64,000 bases of DNA from Christensenella massiliensis. GTDB taxonomy: Bacteria; Bacillota; Clostridia; Christensenellales; Christensenellaceae. Position 1 is the first letter of the stretch, and the number at the start of each line of letters is the position of its first letter. The DNA lies in NCBI GenBank assembly GCA_900155415.1, contig LT700187.1, forward strand, positions 1,612,001 to 1,676,000, written 5' to 3'. The position numbers and the translations under genes were made by a program. The notes under the pieces are model-generated. The model did no database searches. It was not told the origin of the DNA and worked only from the letters and a program-made list of their open reading frames with translations. Shown piece by piece: positions 1-7,976 of this stretch.

Positions 1-1
1 A

Positions 2-88
2 GTGATGCTACACAAAAATTTATCTCCCGAAGAACAGGCGATGATGCGCGCGGCAATGGATCGGGCGTTTGAGGAGGAAAGGAAATGA
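2..88 (+). CDS. Short or 5'-truncated early phage ORF
   Basis: The frame is open from the first base of the window and ends at TGA 86-88, overlapping the next ATG at 85 as ATGA, which suggests translational coupling. It could start at GTG 2 or ATG 5, giving about 28 residues, or be the tail of a longer gene outside the window. The visible residues are charged and helical (ending FEEERK). No family is recognisable. Confidence 0.45.
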   Translation: MMLHKNLSPEEQAMMRAAMDRAFEEERK

Positions 89-366
89 GATTGAAATATC
101 AAAACGGATTCATATTCGAAGGTCATACATTCGTCGTGGATAAATCCGACATACGAAATGCGAAAGATGAGCAGTTTGTGGAAGGAGTGGCACTCTTGCC
201 GGAGGTACATGGGCGGTGGATATACGTGCCAAAAGAAACTGATGAAGGCTGTGATACATGGCGGTGCAGTGTTTGCGGTGCGCGTTTCGTAACTGAGTTT
301 GGGTTTGAGGAGCAAAGTTTTTGCACAGAGTGTGGGGCGGAGATGGACGGAGGAGAGGGAGAATGA
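85..366 (+). CDS. Small phage protein with a zinc-ribbon-like Cys pair
   Basis: 93 residues, with an AGGAGGAAA-like ribosome site just upstream. The C-terminal third carries two cysteine knuckles (CSVCGARF and CTECGAEM) spaced like a zinc ribbon, so it probably binds zinc. The N-terminal part has no recognisable domain. It is joined by ATGA overlaps to both neighbours, so it belongs to a tightly coupled early operon. Function unknown. Confidence 0.7.
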   Translation: MRLKYQNGFIFEGHTFVVDKSDIRNAKDEQFVEGVALLPEVHGRWIYVPKETDEGCDTWRCSVCGARFVTEFGFEEQSFCTECGAEMDGGEGE

Positions 367-797
367 AATCAAATGATACTATTTCTGTGATAGAAAAATT
401 AGTATTCGTGTACGAAAACTTAAATATTTTAAACAACGAATTCATTAGGGAACATTTAGATTTTGCAATAAAATCCATAAAAAATATGGAAAAAGAATTT
501 GCGGCATATAAGCAGGCAAAGAGCGATGGACGGCTTGTGGTGCTGCCGTGCACCGCAGGAAACACGGTGTGGGTATTGGACCGGGACGGAGCGCCACGGG
601 AAATGATATTGGATGAACCTGATATACGGTGTCATTGCAAAAAAGAGGACAATTTATGTATGGCATTATGTGACGCGAAAAATACAGGAGTATGCGCTTA
701 TCGTTTAAAAAATGATGGATCAGACCTTGGCAAAAAAATATTTCTCACCCGCGAAGCAGCCGAGGCAGCGCTTTCAGAAATGGGGGAGCAGGAATGA
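363..797 (+). CDS. Conserved phage hypothetical protein
   Basis: The start at 363 is preferred over an upstream in-frame ATG (321) because ATG 363 overlaps the previous stop as ATGA and has GGAGGAGAGGG before it. The protein has about 144 residues. It shows the pattern GRLVVLPCTAGNTVWVLD, a cysteine-bearing middle (CHC, C, C) and a C-terminal GKKIFLTREAAEAAL. This is a recurrent architecture of uncharacterised proteins in Firmicute phages, recalled rather than searched. It probably acts early; biochemical function unknown. Confidence 0.7.
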   Translation: MKSNDTISVIEKLVFVYENLNILNNEFIREHLDFAIKSIKNMEKEFAAYKQAKSDGRLVVLPCTAGNTVWVLDRDGAPREMILDEPDIRCHCKKEDNLCMALCDAKNTGVCAYRLKNDGSDLGKKIFLTREAAEAALSEMGEQE

Positions 798-886
798 CAC
801 GCAAAACCAAAACAGCGCTTAAGATCATCGGCACGGCGATATTAGCCCTCATGGTGCTTACGCTGATCGCGAGAGGGGCGGGGTGA
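794..886 (+). CDS. 30-residue single-span membrane micro-protein
   Basis: ATG 794 overlaps the previous stop (ATGA). The product has a basic start (TRKTKTALK) followed by one hydrophobic helix (IIGTAILALMVLTLI) and ends in ARGAG. It would be an N-in single-pass membrane peptide. The coupling to the upstream gene supports real translation. Function unknown; small phage membrane peptides of this kind are common. Confidence 0.5.
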   Translation: MTRKTKTALKIIGTAILALMVLTLIARGAG

Positions 887-890
887 GAAG

Positions 891-1082
891 ATGACGGTAA
901 CAGAACTAAATCATACAGATGAAAAAAGAAAAGAGACGGCGCAGCAGCTCGGAATATCCGAAGCGCAGTTGGAGACGATCTATAAACAAATAAAAGAGGC
1001 GAAGCCATTATATCATTACGGGTACGACTGTGATCGGATATTGGCTTATATCAATAAAAATGCCGGACGAATAACGATTTGA
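891..1082 (+). CDS. Small early phage protein
   Basis: 63 residues, starting 4 nt after the previous stop with a weak GAGAAG ribosome site. The segment TAQQLGISEAQLETIYKQIK looks like a helical HTH-like stretch, but too little is present to name a fold. It sits in the same polycistronic early run. Function unknown. Confidence 0.55.
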   Translation: MTVTELNHTDEKRKETAQQLGISEAQLETIYKQIKEAKPLYHYGYDCDRILAYINKNAGRITI

Positions 1083-1097
1083 GATTGGAGGAACGAA

Positions 1098-1394
1098 ATG
1101 AAAGAACTGAAAGAGGCGGTAAAAGTGCTGATGCACGAGGAATACGAGAGAGCGGCGGAGAGATTCGGGGAGAAATTCAACAGCCCGCATGAAGCGTATG
1201 CGGTGATTAAAGAGGAAGTGGAAGAAGCGCAAAAAGAAATGAGGTATACATTAGGCCAAACGGAAGTATATTGGATCAGAATAAAGGAAAACAGGATAAC
1301 GGACGGTACGCTTGAAGTGATTGAAGAGCGCGCTCTAAACGCCGCCTGCGAGTGCATACAGGTTGCGGCTATAGCGTATAAGGCGAGGAAGTAA
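1098..1394 (+). CDS. MazG-like phage protein (tentative)
   Basis: 98 residues after GATTGGAGG. The segment HEAYAVIKEEVEEAQKEM, followed by a C-terminal helix ECIQVAAIAYK, resembles small phage proteins related to MazG-type nucleotide pyrophosphohydrolases, where EExxE-type acidic motifs bind Mg2+. The second acidic motif expected in true MazG enzymes is not obvious, so catalytic activity is uncertain. Context is the early operon, where nucleotide-pool enzymes are common. Confidence 0.5.
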   Translation: MKELKEAVKVLMHEEYERAAERFGEKFNSPHEAYAVIKEEVEEAQKEMRYTLGQTEVYWIRIKENRITDGTLEVIEERALNAACECIQVAAIAYKARK

Positions 1395-1402
1395 GAACTG
1401 TT

Positions 1403-1576
1403 ATGAATGAAATGTCGAATATTGAAGGACTCGATGAACAATTGAGGAGTAAACATAAAACGGAATTTGGAATACTTTATCCATGCGGATATTTGGACTA
1501 TTGCGACTATTGCGATTGGGACGATAGGGATTACCCATGCGCAAAGGCTAAGTTAAGAATGGAGAACGAGGCATGA
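1403..1576 (+). CDS. 57-residue cysteine-rich phage protein
   Basis: ATG 1403 opens a 57-codon frame ending at TGA 1574-1576, which overlaps the next ATG (1573) as ATGA. It carries a dense Cys/Tyr/Asp motif, CGYLDYCDYCDWDDRDYPC, that could bind a metal. The coupling and the non-random cysteine spacing support a real gene. Cysteine motifs of this type recur in gut-phage small proteins; function unknown. Confidence 0.6.
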   Translation: MNEMSNIEGLDEQLRSKHKTEFGILYPCGYLDYCDYCDWDDRDYPCAKAKLRMENEA

Positions 1577-1794
1577 CCAGAGACGATACCCGCGCCAAAG
1601 GCGCGAAGAAGCACGAGGAAACAAATTACGAGCGGTATTTTTCTACGCCCCAAAAGGCGGCAAAATCAATAGTAACACTATCAGAGATGTGTGTGGATTT
1701 TTGCCTGAATAAATGCGACGACTATGACAGCATTACTGACGAAAAGTGCGAAAAATGCGCGCTCGAATGGCTTATGCGTCCTGCGGAGGAATGA
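1573..1794 (+). CDS. Small phage protein with Cys motif
   Basis: 73 residues, translationally coupled to the previous gene. After a basic N-terminus comes NYERYFSTPQKAA, then cysteines arranged as C-x3-C-x3-C (MCVDFCLNKC) and C-x2-C (CEKC), suggesting a small zinc-stabilised fold. The same NYERYF...P.KAA opening occurs in many Firmicute phage hypothetical proteins (recalled). Function unknown. Confidence 0.6.
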   Translation: MTRDDTRAKGAKKHEETNYERYFSTPQKAAKSIVTLSEMCVDFCLNKCDDYDSITDEKCEKCALEWLMRPAEE

Positions 1795-1795
1795 T

Positions 1796-2167
1796 ATGTG
1801 GAAGAAAATCGCGTTTACATTACTGATCGTGTTAGCTTTGATCATGATGACCTCCTGTTCGGACTCGATCAATGAGGGGGATGTCTACGATAAGGAGTTT
1901 AAACCAGAATATACGACAGTATCGGTTCTGCCAATGACAATAAGCAATGGAAAAACGGTAACCACAATTATGGTACCATACGCCATTCACTACCCGGATA
2001 GATGGGTGATCTACATAAAGGCTTACGATGAAGAGACGTGTAAGTGGATCAATGAAGATTTTTATGTATCAGAAGAAGTTTATGACAGCGTAAATATTGG
2101 TGACTATTTCGTATTTGATGAAGACATGGGAACTCGTGATGAACCGTATACTAAAACAAGAAAGTGA
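1796..2167 (+). CDS. Phage-encoded lipoprotein
   Basis: Start ATG 1796 lies 1 nt after the previous stop; an upstream in-frame ATG at 1724 would bury the signal peptide and is rejected. The 123-residue product begins with lysines, a hydrophobic core and the lipobox MMTSC (Cys21 lipidated), so it should be an outer-face membrane lipoprotein. The mature domain is acidic and beta-rich (YTTVSVLPMTISNGKTV) with no named family. Lipoproteins in temperate phages sometimes block superinfection (established for the Ltp type). That role is only a hypothesis here. Confidence 0.65.
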   Translation: MWKKIAFTLLIVLALIMMTSCSDSINEGDVYDKEFKPEYTTVSVLPMTISNGKTVTTIMVPYAIHYPDRWVIYIKAYDEETCKWINEDFYVSEEVYDSVNIGDYFVFDEDMGTRDEPYTKTRK

Positions 2168-2174
2168 ATAGGGA

Positions 2175-2423
2175 ATGAGAAGAAAACGATTTATAAGGTT
2201 ACTTATGGCAAATGGGTATCAACGGAATCAGGCAAACGAAATTGCAAAAAGCGTACAGGATATATGTGCGAAACGATCATATGATTCGATATGGAATGAT
2301 CCTGTCTTTCGGCTTTCATATATATTTATATTTGGAGTATGCAAATATCTTGCAAAATTAAGAACTGCGGCGGATCGTGTTTCTGATGCTGCCAAAAATA
2401 TGACACAACAGATAAGGCCATAG
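2175..2423 (+). CDS. Small phage hypothetical protein
   Basis: 82 residues, 7 nt after the lipoprotein gene. It has a basic start (MRRKRFIRLL), an ANEIAKSVQ helix and a hydrophobic aromatic stretch (FRLSYIFIFGVCKYL) that might touch the membrane. No family recognised. It is the last gene before a 90-nt gap that precedes the late regulator. Confidence 0.5.
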   Translation: MRRKRFIRLLMANGYQRNQANEIAKSVQDICAKRSYDSIWNDPVFRLSYIFIFGVCKYLAKLRTAADRVSDAAKNMTQQIRP

Positions 2424-2513
2424 AAGTGGCAAAACAGAAAGAGCGGCATAGAGCCGCCCAATCTGTGTCTATAACGATTCGCTGAATTTATTATATCACA
2501 GGGAGGGCGGTTT

Positions 2514-2957
2514 GTGCAGACAAAATATAAAATAGACCGGGACACGCGGACGCTTATCTTGAAATATATCCGTAAATATGATGAATACCGGAAATGGTAC
2601 GAATGTGAGCGCGACAGGATTCTCTATCCAAGTCCGAAACAAGCGGACGGTATGCCGGGGAGCGGAAAGTTAAGCGATCCTACGCTTTCATCGGCGGAGA
2701 GGTTAGAATTTCTTGAAAAGGAACATAAGTCAAGAGTAATAAGGGCGATCGATCAGGCGCGGCACATGATAGGGACGGACATAAGCCAAACGTTGGAGCA
2801 GGAAGAGACACTTCGGCGGTGTATTTGGCTTTCCTGCCTCAATGCAAGGGAATATCCGTTTGAGGCATTTGACGGACTTATATTTGTATCGAGGAGACAA
2901 TTTTATAGATACAAGAATCAGTTTATGAACGATATAAAATATTTGCTTGGATTGTAA
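2514..2957 (+). CDS. RinA/ArpU-like phage late-gene transcriptional activator
   Basis: 147 residues from GTG 2514, behind the strong site AGGGAGG. The N-terminus holds basic helices (RTLILKYIRKYDEYRKWY) and the C-terminus a sigma-like HTH, SRRQFYRYKNQFMNDI, as in the RinA/ArpU regulators that switch on the packaging and structural operon of Firmicute phages (established for those families). Its position directly before the late promoter and terminase module fits. Naming to a specific family is by pattern recognition only. Confidence 0.72.
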   Translation: MQTKYKIDRDTRTLILKYIRKYDEYRKWYECERDRILYPSPKQADGMPGSGKLSDPTLSSAERLEFLEKEHKSRVIRAIDQARHMIGTDISQTLEQEETLRRCIWLSCLNAREYPFEAFDGLIFVSRRQFYRYKNQFMNDIKYLLGL

Positions 2958-2959
2958 AG

Positions 2960-2992
2960 TTGGCACTGGGCGTCCAAACTGTGGCTTATAAT
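2960..2992 (+). promoter_or_regulatory. Probable late promoter of the phage
   Basis: TTGGCA (2960-2965) and TATAAT (2987-2992) are separated by 21 nt, too long for an unassisted sigma-70 promoter. TGGCACT at 2961 and the related GTGGCTT at 2981 could be activator half-sites. Placed immediately after the RinA/ArpU-like gene, this looks like an activator-dependent late promoter. Transcription would begin near 2999 and read the structured RNA and then the packaging genes. Confidence 0.5.
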
Positions 2993-2999
2993 AATAGTG

Positions 3000-3396
3000 T
3001 AGAATTATAGCCGCAACGAGGTGGAACCACTTTCAAGGTGCAAAAATCCACAAGGAACACCTTATAAGATTCCCTGCAGGGAATTGAGAAAGTCACGTGA
3101 AAGCGGGTAGGCGCATACCGCTATAATCAGACGGCATTTGGGAAGCTGTCGAGTGCCAGCGGGAACAGCCGTGCGCCCAAGCTGGCTGATACCCGAAAAA
3201 ACCAAGCCGTAGGTTTCCTACACAGATAAGAGCAGGTTTTAGAGCGGAATAGGATTAAATGATTGCCGCTTGCCCGCAGCGACGAATAAATAGCGGGCTT
3301 GAAACAAGGCGGTATAGCCGCAACGATATAAAGTGATCGCGTTGTGCATGCTTGCGGGGCGCACAACCCTTAAAGACTCCTTAGGGTGTCTTTTTG
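3000..3396 (+). ncRNA. Large structured non-coding RNA between late activator and packaging genes
   Basis: This stretch lacks a convincing gene but is dense in paired elements: AAGGTG/CACCTT (3035-3063), ATTCCC-TGCA-GGGAAT (3069-3084), AGCGGGTA/TACCGCT with one bulge (3102-3122), GTAGG-TTT-CCTAC (3209-3221), nested GCCGCTT/AGGCGGT and GCCCGC/GCGGGC (3265-3313), and GTTGTGC/GCACAAC (3341-3367). The 14-mer TATAGCCGCAACGA is repeated exactly at 3006 and 3313, near the two ends. It ends in a terminator-like hairpin. I do not recognise it as a known Rfam class. A leader RNA, packaging RNA or trans-acting RNA are all possible. Confidence 0.6.
3372..3396 (+). terminator. Terminator-like hairpin at the 3' end of the structured RNA
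   Basis: AAAGAC and GTCTTT flank a short CC/GG stem with one mismatch, followed by TTTTTGTTTT. The stem is modest, so part of the transcription may read through into the packaging operon, or the late activator may act as an antiterminator. Confidence 0.5.
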
Positions 3397-3418
3397 TTTT
3401 GGAAAGAGAAATTGGGAA

Positions 3419-3607
3419 ATGAACAAATGCTTATCTAAAAAAGCGCTTCAAATACTGGAAGAGGAGCGGATATTTAAGATAAGAGAAGAGAGTGGAAAGT
3501 ATTTCATCATAGAAAACTGTGATGAATATTTTTCATTAGAACTCACACCGGATATATGCAGGGGATTGATGGAGGCATTCAGTAAGATATGCGACATTTT
3601 AGAGTAG
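3419..3607 (+). CDS. Small phage protein
   Basis: 62 residues from ATG 3419; an earlier in-frame ATG at 3386 lies inside the terminator hairpin and is rejected. The product reads MNKCLSKKALQILEEERI and later YFSLELTPDICRGLMEAF, a plain soluble alpha/beta protein with no known domain. It is the first gene after the structured RNA and overlaps the next gene by 19 nt. Confidence 0.5.
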   Translation: MNKCLSKKALQILEEERIFKIREESGKYFIIENCDEYFSLELTPDICRGLMEAFSKICDILE

Positions 3608-3777
3608 AGAAGTATAACCCGGAGCATTATATAGATTTGACCGCCGCAATCGCGGTTTCAAGAGCAGACCGAAGAAAGACGATTGCGTTTGTGGCACGAG
3701 GCGGGAGTTATCGCATCGGAGATATTTATCGGTTTGAGTGGAAGAATGGGGTGCTTCATATATGGGAATACAAATGA
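3589..3777 (+). CDS. Small phage protein
   Basis: 62 residues, beginning inside the end of the previous gene and ending with an ATGA overlap to the next. It contains RADRRKTIAFVARGGSYRIG and ends IWEYK. No family recognised. Overlap on both sides argues for an operon of coupled small genes. Confidence 0.45.
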   Translation: MRHFRVEKYNPEHYIDLTAAIAVSRADRRKTIAFVARGGSYRIGDIYRFEWKNGVLHIWEYK

Positions 3778-4001
3778 CGACAAAGAGAAGAGAATTTCTA
3801 CTAAAGCTTGGATTCTTTCCGGTAACTGATGACTTCTGGTATGGAGCAGATGAACCGTATGCGGCCGGTAAATTTACATGGGCATTTAGAATGCCGTTAA
3901 GTCCAAATAGGATAATGCCGTTTAGTGAAGGCTATTTTGAAAAGCACACGGACGAAGAATTACAAAAAACAGCAATGGATCTGCTTTTACGTAAATGGTG
4001 A
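3774..4001 (+). CDS. Small phage protein
   Basis: Start ATG 3774 is preferred because it overlaps the previous stop (3775-3777); ATGs at 3738 and 3762 are alternatives. 75 residues, aromatic-rich (GFFPVTDDFWYG, FTWAFRMPL), ending LLLRKW. Its end overlaps the HNH gene by 7 nt. Function unknown. Confidence 0.45.
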   Translation: MTTKRREFLLKLGFFPVTDDFWYGADEPYAAGKFTWAFRMPLSPNRIMPFSEGYFEKHTDEELQKTAMDLLLRKW

Positions 4002-4297
4002 ACTACAACGGGATTCGATGGAAGAACGTCAGGGCGGCAGTGCTGCGGCGTGATGAATATCTATGCCAAGAGTGTAAACGGTATGGCAAGAGCACAGAAG
4101 CAACTACTGTCCATCATATACTGCCTGCAGATGAATGCGCAGGAGAATATGAACGATTCCAGTATAACAGCCGCAACCTTATATCGCTATGCCGGAAGTG
4201 CCATGAGCGGATGCACATAAGGAACAGCCGGGAGTTGAGCGAAGCAGGGGAAAGGCTATTGAGACGCAAAAGGATATTGAGGACGACAGAGGAATAA
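3995..4297 (+). CDS. HNH endonuclease, packaging-associated
   Basis: 100 residues. The Cys4/HNH core is visible: CQEC near residue 26, VHHI near residue 39, NLISLCRKCHERMH near residue 62. The His-Asn-His set coordinates the catalytic metal, while the cysteine pairs hold a structural zinc. HNH proteins directly upstream of terminase in HK97-like phages stimulate terminase cutting at cos (established for HK97 gp74 and relatives). Length and position fit that role rather than a homing endonuclease. Confidence 0.88.
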   Translation: MVNYNGIRWKNVRAAVLRRDEYLCQECKRYGKSTEATTVHHILPADECAGEYERFQYNSRNLISLCRKCHERMHIRNSRELSEAGERLLRRKRILRTTEE

Positions 4298-4328
4298 CGA
4301 CAACTTACGGGATAAGAAGGAGAAAGTC

Positions 4329-4607
4329 ATGATAAGCAGAGCAGAGTTTGCAAATAGCAGAAGTGGGCGTAATGAAGCTAAAAGGCGCAGAAACGCCAAG
4401 ACATGCAAATGGATCATTACTGTATCTTACTTTTTTATCGGTATATGCGCCTATTATGCGTGCATACGCTTAATACTTAATTCATGTGATGATGTTTTAA
4501 GCTGGATGGGAACGGCTGCAGCAGGAAATTTAATTCTTTGTGCCGCGATAGAAAATATTATGCGCCCATATACTGACAGGAATAAATCATCGCCCCCCCT
4601 CATTTAG
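4329..4607 (+). CDS. Small two-span membrane protein
   Basis: 92 residues after AAGAAGGAGAAAG. A basic N-terminus (RNEAKRRRNAK) is followed by two hydrophobic segments (about residues 35-57 and 64-80), predicting a hairpin membrane protein with N- and C-termini inside. It sits between HNH and terminase. Its last codons run into the C-rich tract of the possible cos region. Function unknown. Confidence 0.5.
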   Translation: MISRAEFANSRSGRNEAKRRRNAKTCKWIITVSYFFIGICAYYACIRLILNSCDDVLSWMGTAAAGNLILCAAIENIMRPYTDRNKSSPPLI

Positions 4608-4650
4608 ATTTTTCGGAAGAGCCGCGGGATACCGGGGAGAGGGAAACATT
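4590..4650. other. Candidate cos (packaging) region
   Basis: A sharply GC-rich patch, CGCCCCCCCTC followed by GCCGCGGGATACCGGGGAG, interrupts AT-richer surroundings just upstream of the small terminase gene and downstream of HNH. That is where cos sites lie in HNH-containing HK97-like phages (family knowledge). The cut positions cannot be read from sequence alone. Confidence 0.3.
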
Positions 4651-4688
4651 TCCAATAGAGCGCTAAATGACAGGCTTGTGGTAAATCT

Positions 4689-5072
4689 ATGACAAAAAAA
4701 GACAAGATAGAGAAAATAACCAAATATAAGACCGCCGCGCGGGAATCTGTCGTGCAGGATATGAAGCGGCTCGGAGTATATAAACCGGAGTTCGATGGGA
4801 TCATCGATCTGTATGCGGATATGGTCGCGCAGTACAATCTCGCGTGGGAAGAGTTTTTACAGGGCGGCTGTAACGCAGAGTGTAAAACAAAAGCCGGAGG
4901 CGTGAGAAAAACGGCGGCGGTAACCACAATGGAGGAATTAAGGCGGCAAATTGGCGCATATGCAGACAGATTGTGTATCACGCCGAAAACGCAGAGCGCA
5001 GGAGAAAAGAAAGCAGGGAGCAAGCTTGAAAAAGTCTTTGCTGAGATCACGCAACTTCAAGGAAGCGTATGA
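4689..5072 (+). CDS. terS: Phage terminase small subunit, P27 family
   Basis: 127 residues. The helical N-terminus ([37 protein letters not shown]) and the C-terminal stretch [24 protein letters not shown] match the P27-type small terminase layout, which recognises DNA and recruits the large subunit. It overlaps the start of the large subunit gene by 47 nt, the usual arrangement. The ribosome site is weak, so translation may be coupled or low. Confidence 0.85.
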   Translation: MTKKDKIEKITKYKTAARESVVQDMKRLGVYKPEFDGIIDLYADMVAQYNLAWEEFLQGGCNAECKTKAGGVRKTAAVTTMEELRRQIGAYADRLCITPKTQSAGEKKAGSKLEKVFAEITQLQGSV

Positions 5073-6762
5073 ATACGCAAAGGGGGTAGCGGACGGAAGC
5101 ATCATAGCAAATAAATATAGGGTCAAGTGCTGTCAAAGATTTCTTGACGATCTGGAAAACGAAGAATATGATTTCCGGCTGCATGATGCGGAAACAGTCG
5201 TCATGATAATCGAAAGGACGTTTGTGCATAAGCAGGGGCAGAAGCTGGATGGTTCACCGTTACGCGGTGAGCCTTTTTTATTGGAGCCGTTCCATAAATT
5301 TATTATTTTTAATCTGCTTGGATTTTTCAAAGCCGGAACGAATATCAGACGGTTCAAGGAAGCCTTTATATATATCCCGCGTAAGAACATAAAAACGAGC
5401 TTTGCGGCCGCGCTTGCATGGGCTATATCGCTTTTGGAAATGCGGAGCGGCTCAAAATGTTATATCGTAGGCGCCGCGCTCAAGCAGGCGCTTGAAAGCT
5501 TTGATTTTATCCTGTTCAACGTACGCCAGATGGGGGAAGAGGAAAACTTCCGCATTCTGGACAACAATCAGGAGCACACGATCTCACGGGAATTTGAAAA
5601 CGGCTCCATATATATTCAGGCTCTTGCGGCGAACCCGGACAAGCAGGATTCGCTGAACTGTAATATTGCGATAGCGGACGAGATGCACGCATATAAGAAC
5701 GCGAAGCAGTACGACATCATCAAGGAGGCGATGAAAGCCTATACGAACAAGCTGATGATCGGGATCACGACAGCCGGAGATGATATGAACTCCTTTTGCT
5801 ATAATCGGCTGCAGTATTGCAAAAAGATACTCGATGGAACGGCAGAGAATGATTCATACTTTGTCTTTTTATGCGAAGCTGATGCGGACGAAAACGGGGA
5901 TATAGATTTTACGAGCGCGAGGGTGCAGCAGATGGCGAATCCGGCTTACGGCGTGAGTATAAGGCCGGATGATATCATGAACGACGCGATGATCGCGCTG
6001 AATGACCCGCAGATGCGGAAAGACTTTTTATCAAAGTCGCTCAACGTTTACACGGCATCGACAAAGGCGTATTTCAATATCGAAGAATTCAGAAACTCGG
6101 ATGTGGGATATAACTGGACGCTCGATGAGCTTGCGCAGCTTCCGGTGGAATGGTACGGCGGCGCCGACCTTTCAAAACTGCACGATCTCACGGCAGCCGC
6201 GTTATACGGAACCTATCAAGATGTAGATATCATCATATCACACGCATGGTTCCCAATCGTGGCCGCACGGTTGAAAGCGGAAGAAGATAACATCCCGCTC
6301 TTTGGGTGGAAAGACGACGGCTGGCTGGATATGTGCAACAGCGCGACGGTCAATCATGCCGATGTGGTGAAATGGTTTGTGGATATGCGGAAAAAGGGTT
6401 TTCGCATCAAGCAGATAGGACACGACCGAAAATTTTGCCGTGAGTATTTTATCGGGATGAAAAAGGCCAACTTCAAGACGATAGATCAGCCGCAGTATTT
6501 TTATAAAAAATCGCAGGGCTTCCGGCATATAGAGGAAAAAGCAAAAAACAAAAAGCTGTATTATCTGCACTCGGAAGCCTTTGAATATTGCGTGCAGAAC
6601 GTCCACGCGATCGAAAAAACGGACGACATGATACAGTACGAAAAAGTGATGCCAACGCAGCGGATCGATATATTTGACGCCGCTGTTTTTGCGTGCGTAA
6701 GATATCTGGAAAATCTGGAGCAGCGCGCGCAGCTAAAACAATGGCTGAAAAAAGGAGAGTAG
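5026..6762 (+). CDS. terL: Phage terminase large subunit
   Basis: Start TTG 5026 follows GCAGGGAGC and gives 578 residues; the in-frame ATG at 4951 would place most of an extension inside terS. The ATPase domain shows IPRKNIKTS as a Walker A variant (about residue 115) and [10 protein letters not shown] as Walker B (about 215), then a TTAGDD coupling motif. The RNase-H-like nuclease half has [13 protein letters not shown] and the terminal acidic [10 protein letters not shown]. It packages concatemeric DNA into proheads with TerS and the portal. A Terminase_1-type enzyme is likely. Confidence 0.93.
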   Translation: MKKSLLRSRNFKEAYEYAKGVADGSIIANKYRVKCCQRFLDDLENEEYDFRLHDAETVVMIIERTFVHKQGQKLDGSPLRGEPFLLEPFHKFIIFNLLGFFKAGTNIRRFKEAFIYIPRKNIKTSFAAALAWAISLLEMRSGSKCYIVGAALKQALESFDFILFNVRQMGEEENFRILDNNQEHTISREFENGSIYIQALAANPDKQDSLNCNIAIADEMHAYKNAKQYDIIKEAMKAYTNKLMIGITTAGDDMNSFCYNRLQYCKKILDGTAENDSYFVFLCEADADENGDIDFTSARVQQMANPAYGVSIRPDDIMNDAMIALNDPQMRKDFLSKSLNVYTASTKAYFNIEEFRNSDVGYNWTLDELAQLPVEWYGGADLSKLHDLTAAALYGTYQDVDIIISHAWFPIVAARLKAEEDNIPLFGWKDDGWLDMCNSATVNHADVVKWFVDMRKKGFRIKQIGHDRKFCREYFIGMKKANFKTIDQPQYFYKKSQGFRHIEEKAKNKKLYYLHSEAFEYCVQNVHAIEKTDDMIQYEKVMPTQRIDIFDAAVFACVRYLENLEQRAQLKQWLKKGE

Positions 6763-6764
6763 GC

Positions 6765-7976
6765 ATGGGAATCTTACAGAAATTCATGGGTAAATTCAGG
6801 ACAAGAGCGGAGCCGAAGCAGGTGACGGTAGGGCTTGCGGATTTCGAAAATCTTGCCTGTATGGGATATACACGGCTCTCGGATAATCCGGAGGTAAGGA
6901 TATGCGTTGACCTCATATCCGACCTTGTATCAAACATGACGATCTATTTGATGCGGAACACAGAGCAGGGGGATGTGAGGATAAAAAACGGGCTTTCCCG
7001 AAAGCTGGATATTGAGCCGTACACGAATATGACAAAAAAAGACTGGCTGTATAACATCGTTCATACGATGCTGCTTGAGGGGAACGGAAACGCTTTCGTG
7101 CTTCCGAAGATACGCAGAACGGGCGGTGATTCGTATATCGCGAATCTGAAACCGATGCAGCCATTCATGACGTCGATCATACAACGCATAGACGATTATT
7201 CGGTCACCTATGGCGGAAGAATTTATAGCCCGGATGATGTGCTTCACTTTGTGCTGAGCCCTGACCCGGACTATCCGTACATGGGGCGGGGGTACAGGAT
7301 CACGCTGTCGGACATCGTGAACAATCTCCGACAGGCATCAAAAACAAAAGCGGATTTCATGACAGATAAATGGAGGCCGTCCGTCATCATATCCGTAAAC
7401 GGCATGACGGAAGAATTTGAAAGCGAAGCAGGCCGGGAGGAGATATTAAAAAAGTATATCTCGGAAACGGGAGGCGGAACAAAGCCGTGGGTAATACCGG
7501 ATGAGCTTATTAAAGTCGATCAGGTAAGGCCGTTAAGCCTTGCGGACCTTGCGCTCAACGACGCGGTGCAGCTGGATAAGAAAACAGTGGCGGGAATCTT
7601 CGGAGTTCCGCCATTTTTTGTGGGCGCGGGAGATTTCAAGCGGGATGAATACAACAATTTCATCCAAACGAAAATATTGTCGATCGCAACGATCATCCAG
7701 CAGGAATTGACTGCCAAGCTGCTGATCGATCCGGCGTATTACTTCAAACTAAACTACATGAGTTTGTACAGCTATTCGCTTGATACGCTCGCAAACATGG
7801 GAATGAACCTCTATACGCGCGGGATCGCGACCGGAAACGAGGTGCGGGATTTGATCGGCATGTCTCCGCGAGATGGATTGGATCAACTAGTGATCCTTGA
7901 GAATTATATCCCGCAGGGGATGATCGGAGAACAAAACAAACTGAATGGAGGTGAAACAAGTGGAGCACAGGAATGA
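6765..7976 (+). CDS. Phage portal protein, HK97 family
   Basis: Start ATG 6765 lies 2 nt after the terL stop, with GGAGAG upstream; 403 residues. Family signatures include DNPEVRICVDLISDLVSNM, NAFVLPKIRR, and PSVIISVNG followed by AGIFGVPPFFVG. It forms the dodecameric ring through which DNA enters the head and to which the tail connectors bind. The end overlaps the protease start. Confidence 0.95.
   Translation: MGILQKFMGKFRTRAEPKQVTVGLADFENLACMGYTRLSDNPEVRICVDLISDLVSNMTIYLMRNTEQGDVRIKNGLSRKLDIEPYTNMTKKDWLYNIVHTMLLEGNGNAFVLPKIRRTGGDSYIANLKPMQPFMTSIIQRIDDYSVTYGGRIYSPDDVLHFVLSPDPDYPYMGRGYRITLSDIVNNLRQASKTKADFMTDKWRPSVIISVNGMTEEFESEAGREEILKKYISETGGGTKPWVIPDELIKVDQVRPLSLADLALNDAVQLDKKTVAGIFGVPPFFVGAGDFKRDEYNNFIQTKILSIATIIQQELTAKLLIDPAYYFKLNYMSLYSYSLDTLANMGMNLYTRGIATGNEVRDLIGMSPRDGLDQLVILENYIPQGMIGEQNKLNGGETSGAQE

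Noticed and set aside
3180-3205. CTGATA...GAAA resembling a hammerhead ribozyme core
   Set aside because: The core needs CTGANGA; here it is CTGATAC, and the three required stems cannot be drawn around it.
3127-3366. Leftward open frame of 79 codons inside the structured RNA region
   Set aside because: No ribosome site and no protein-like composition; the stretch is explained by paired RNA elements on the other strand.
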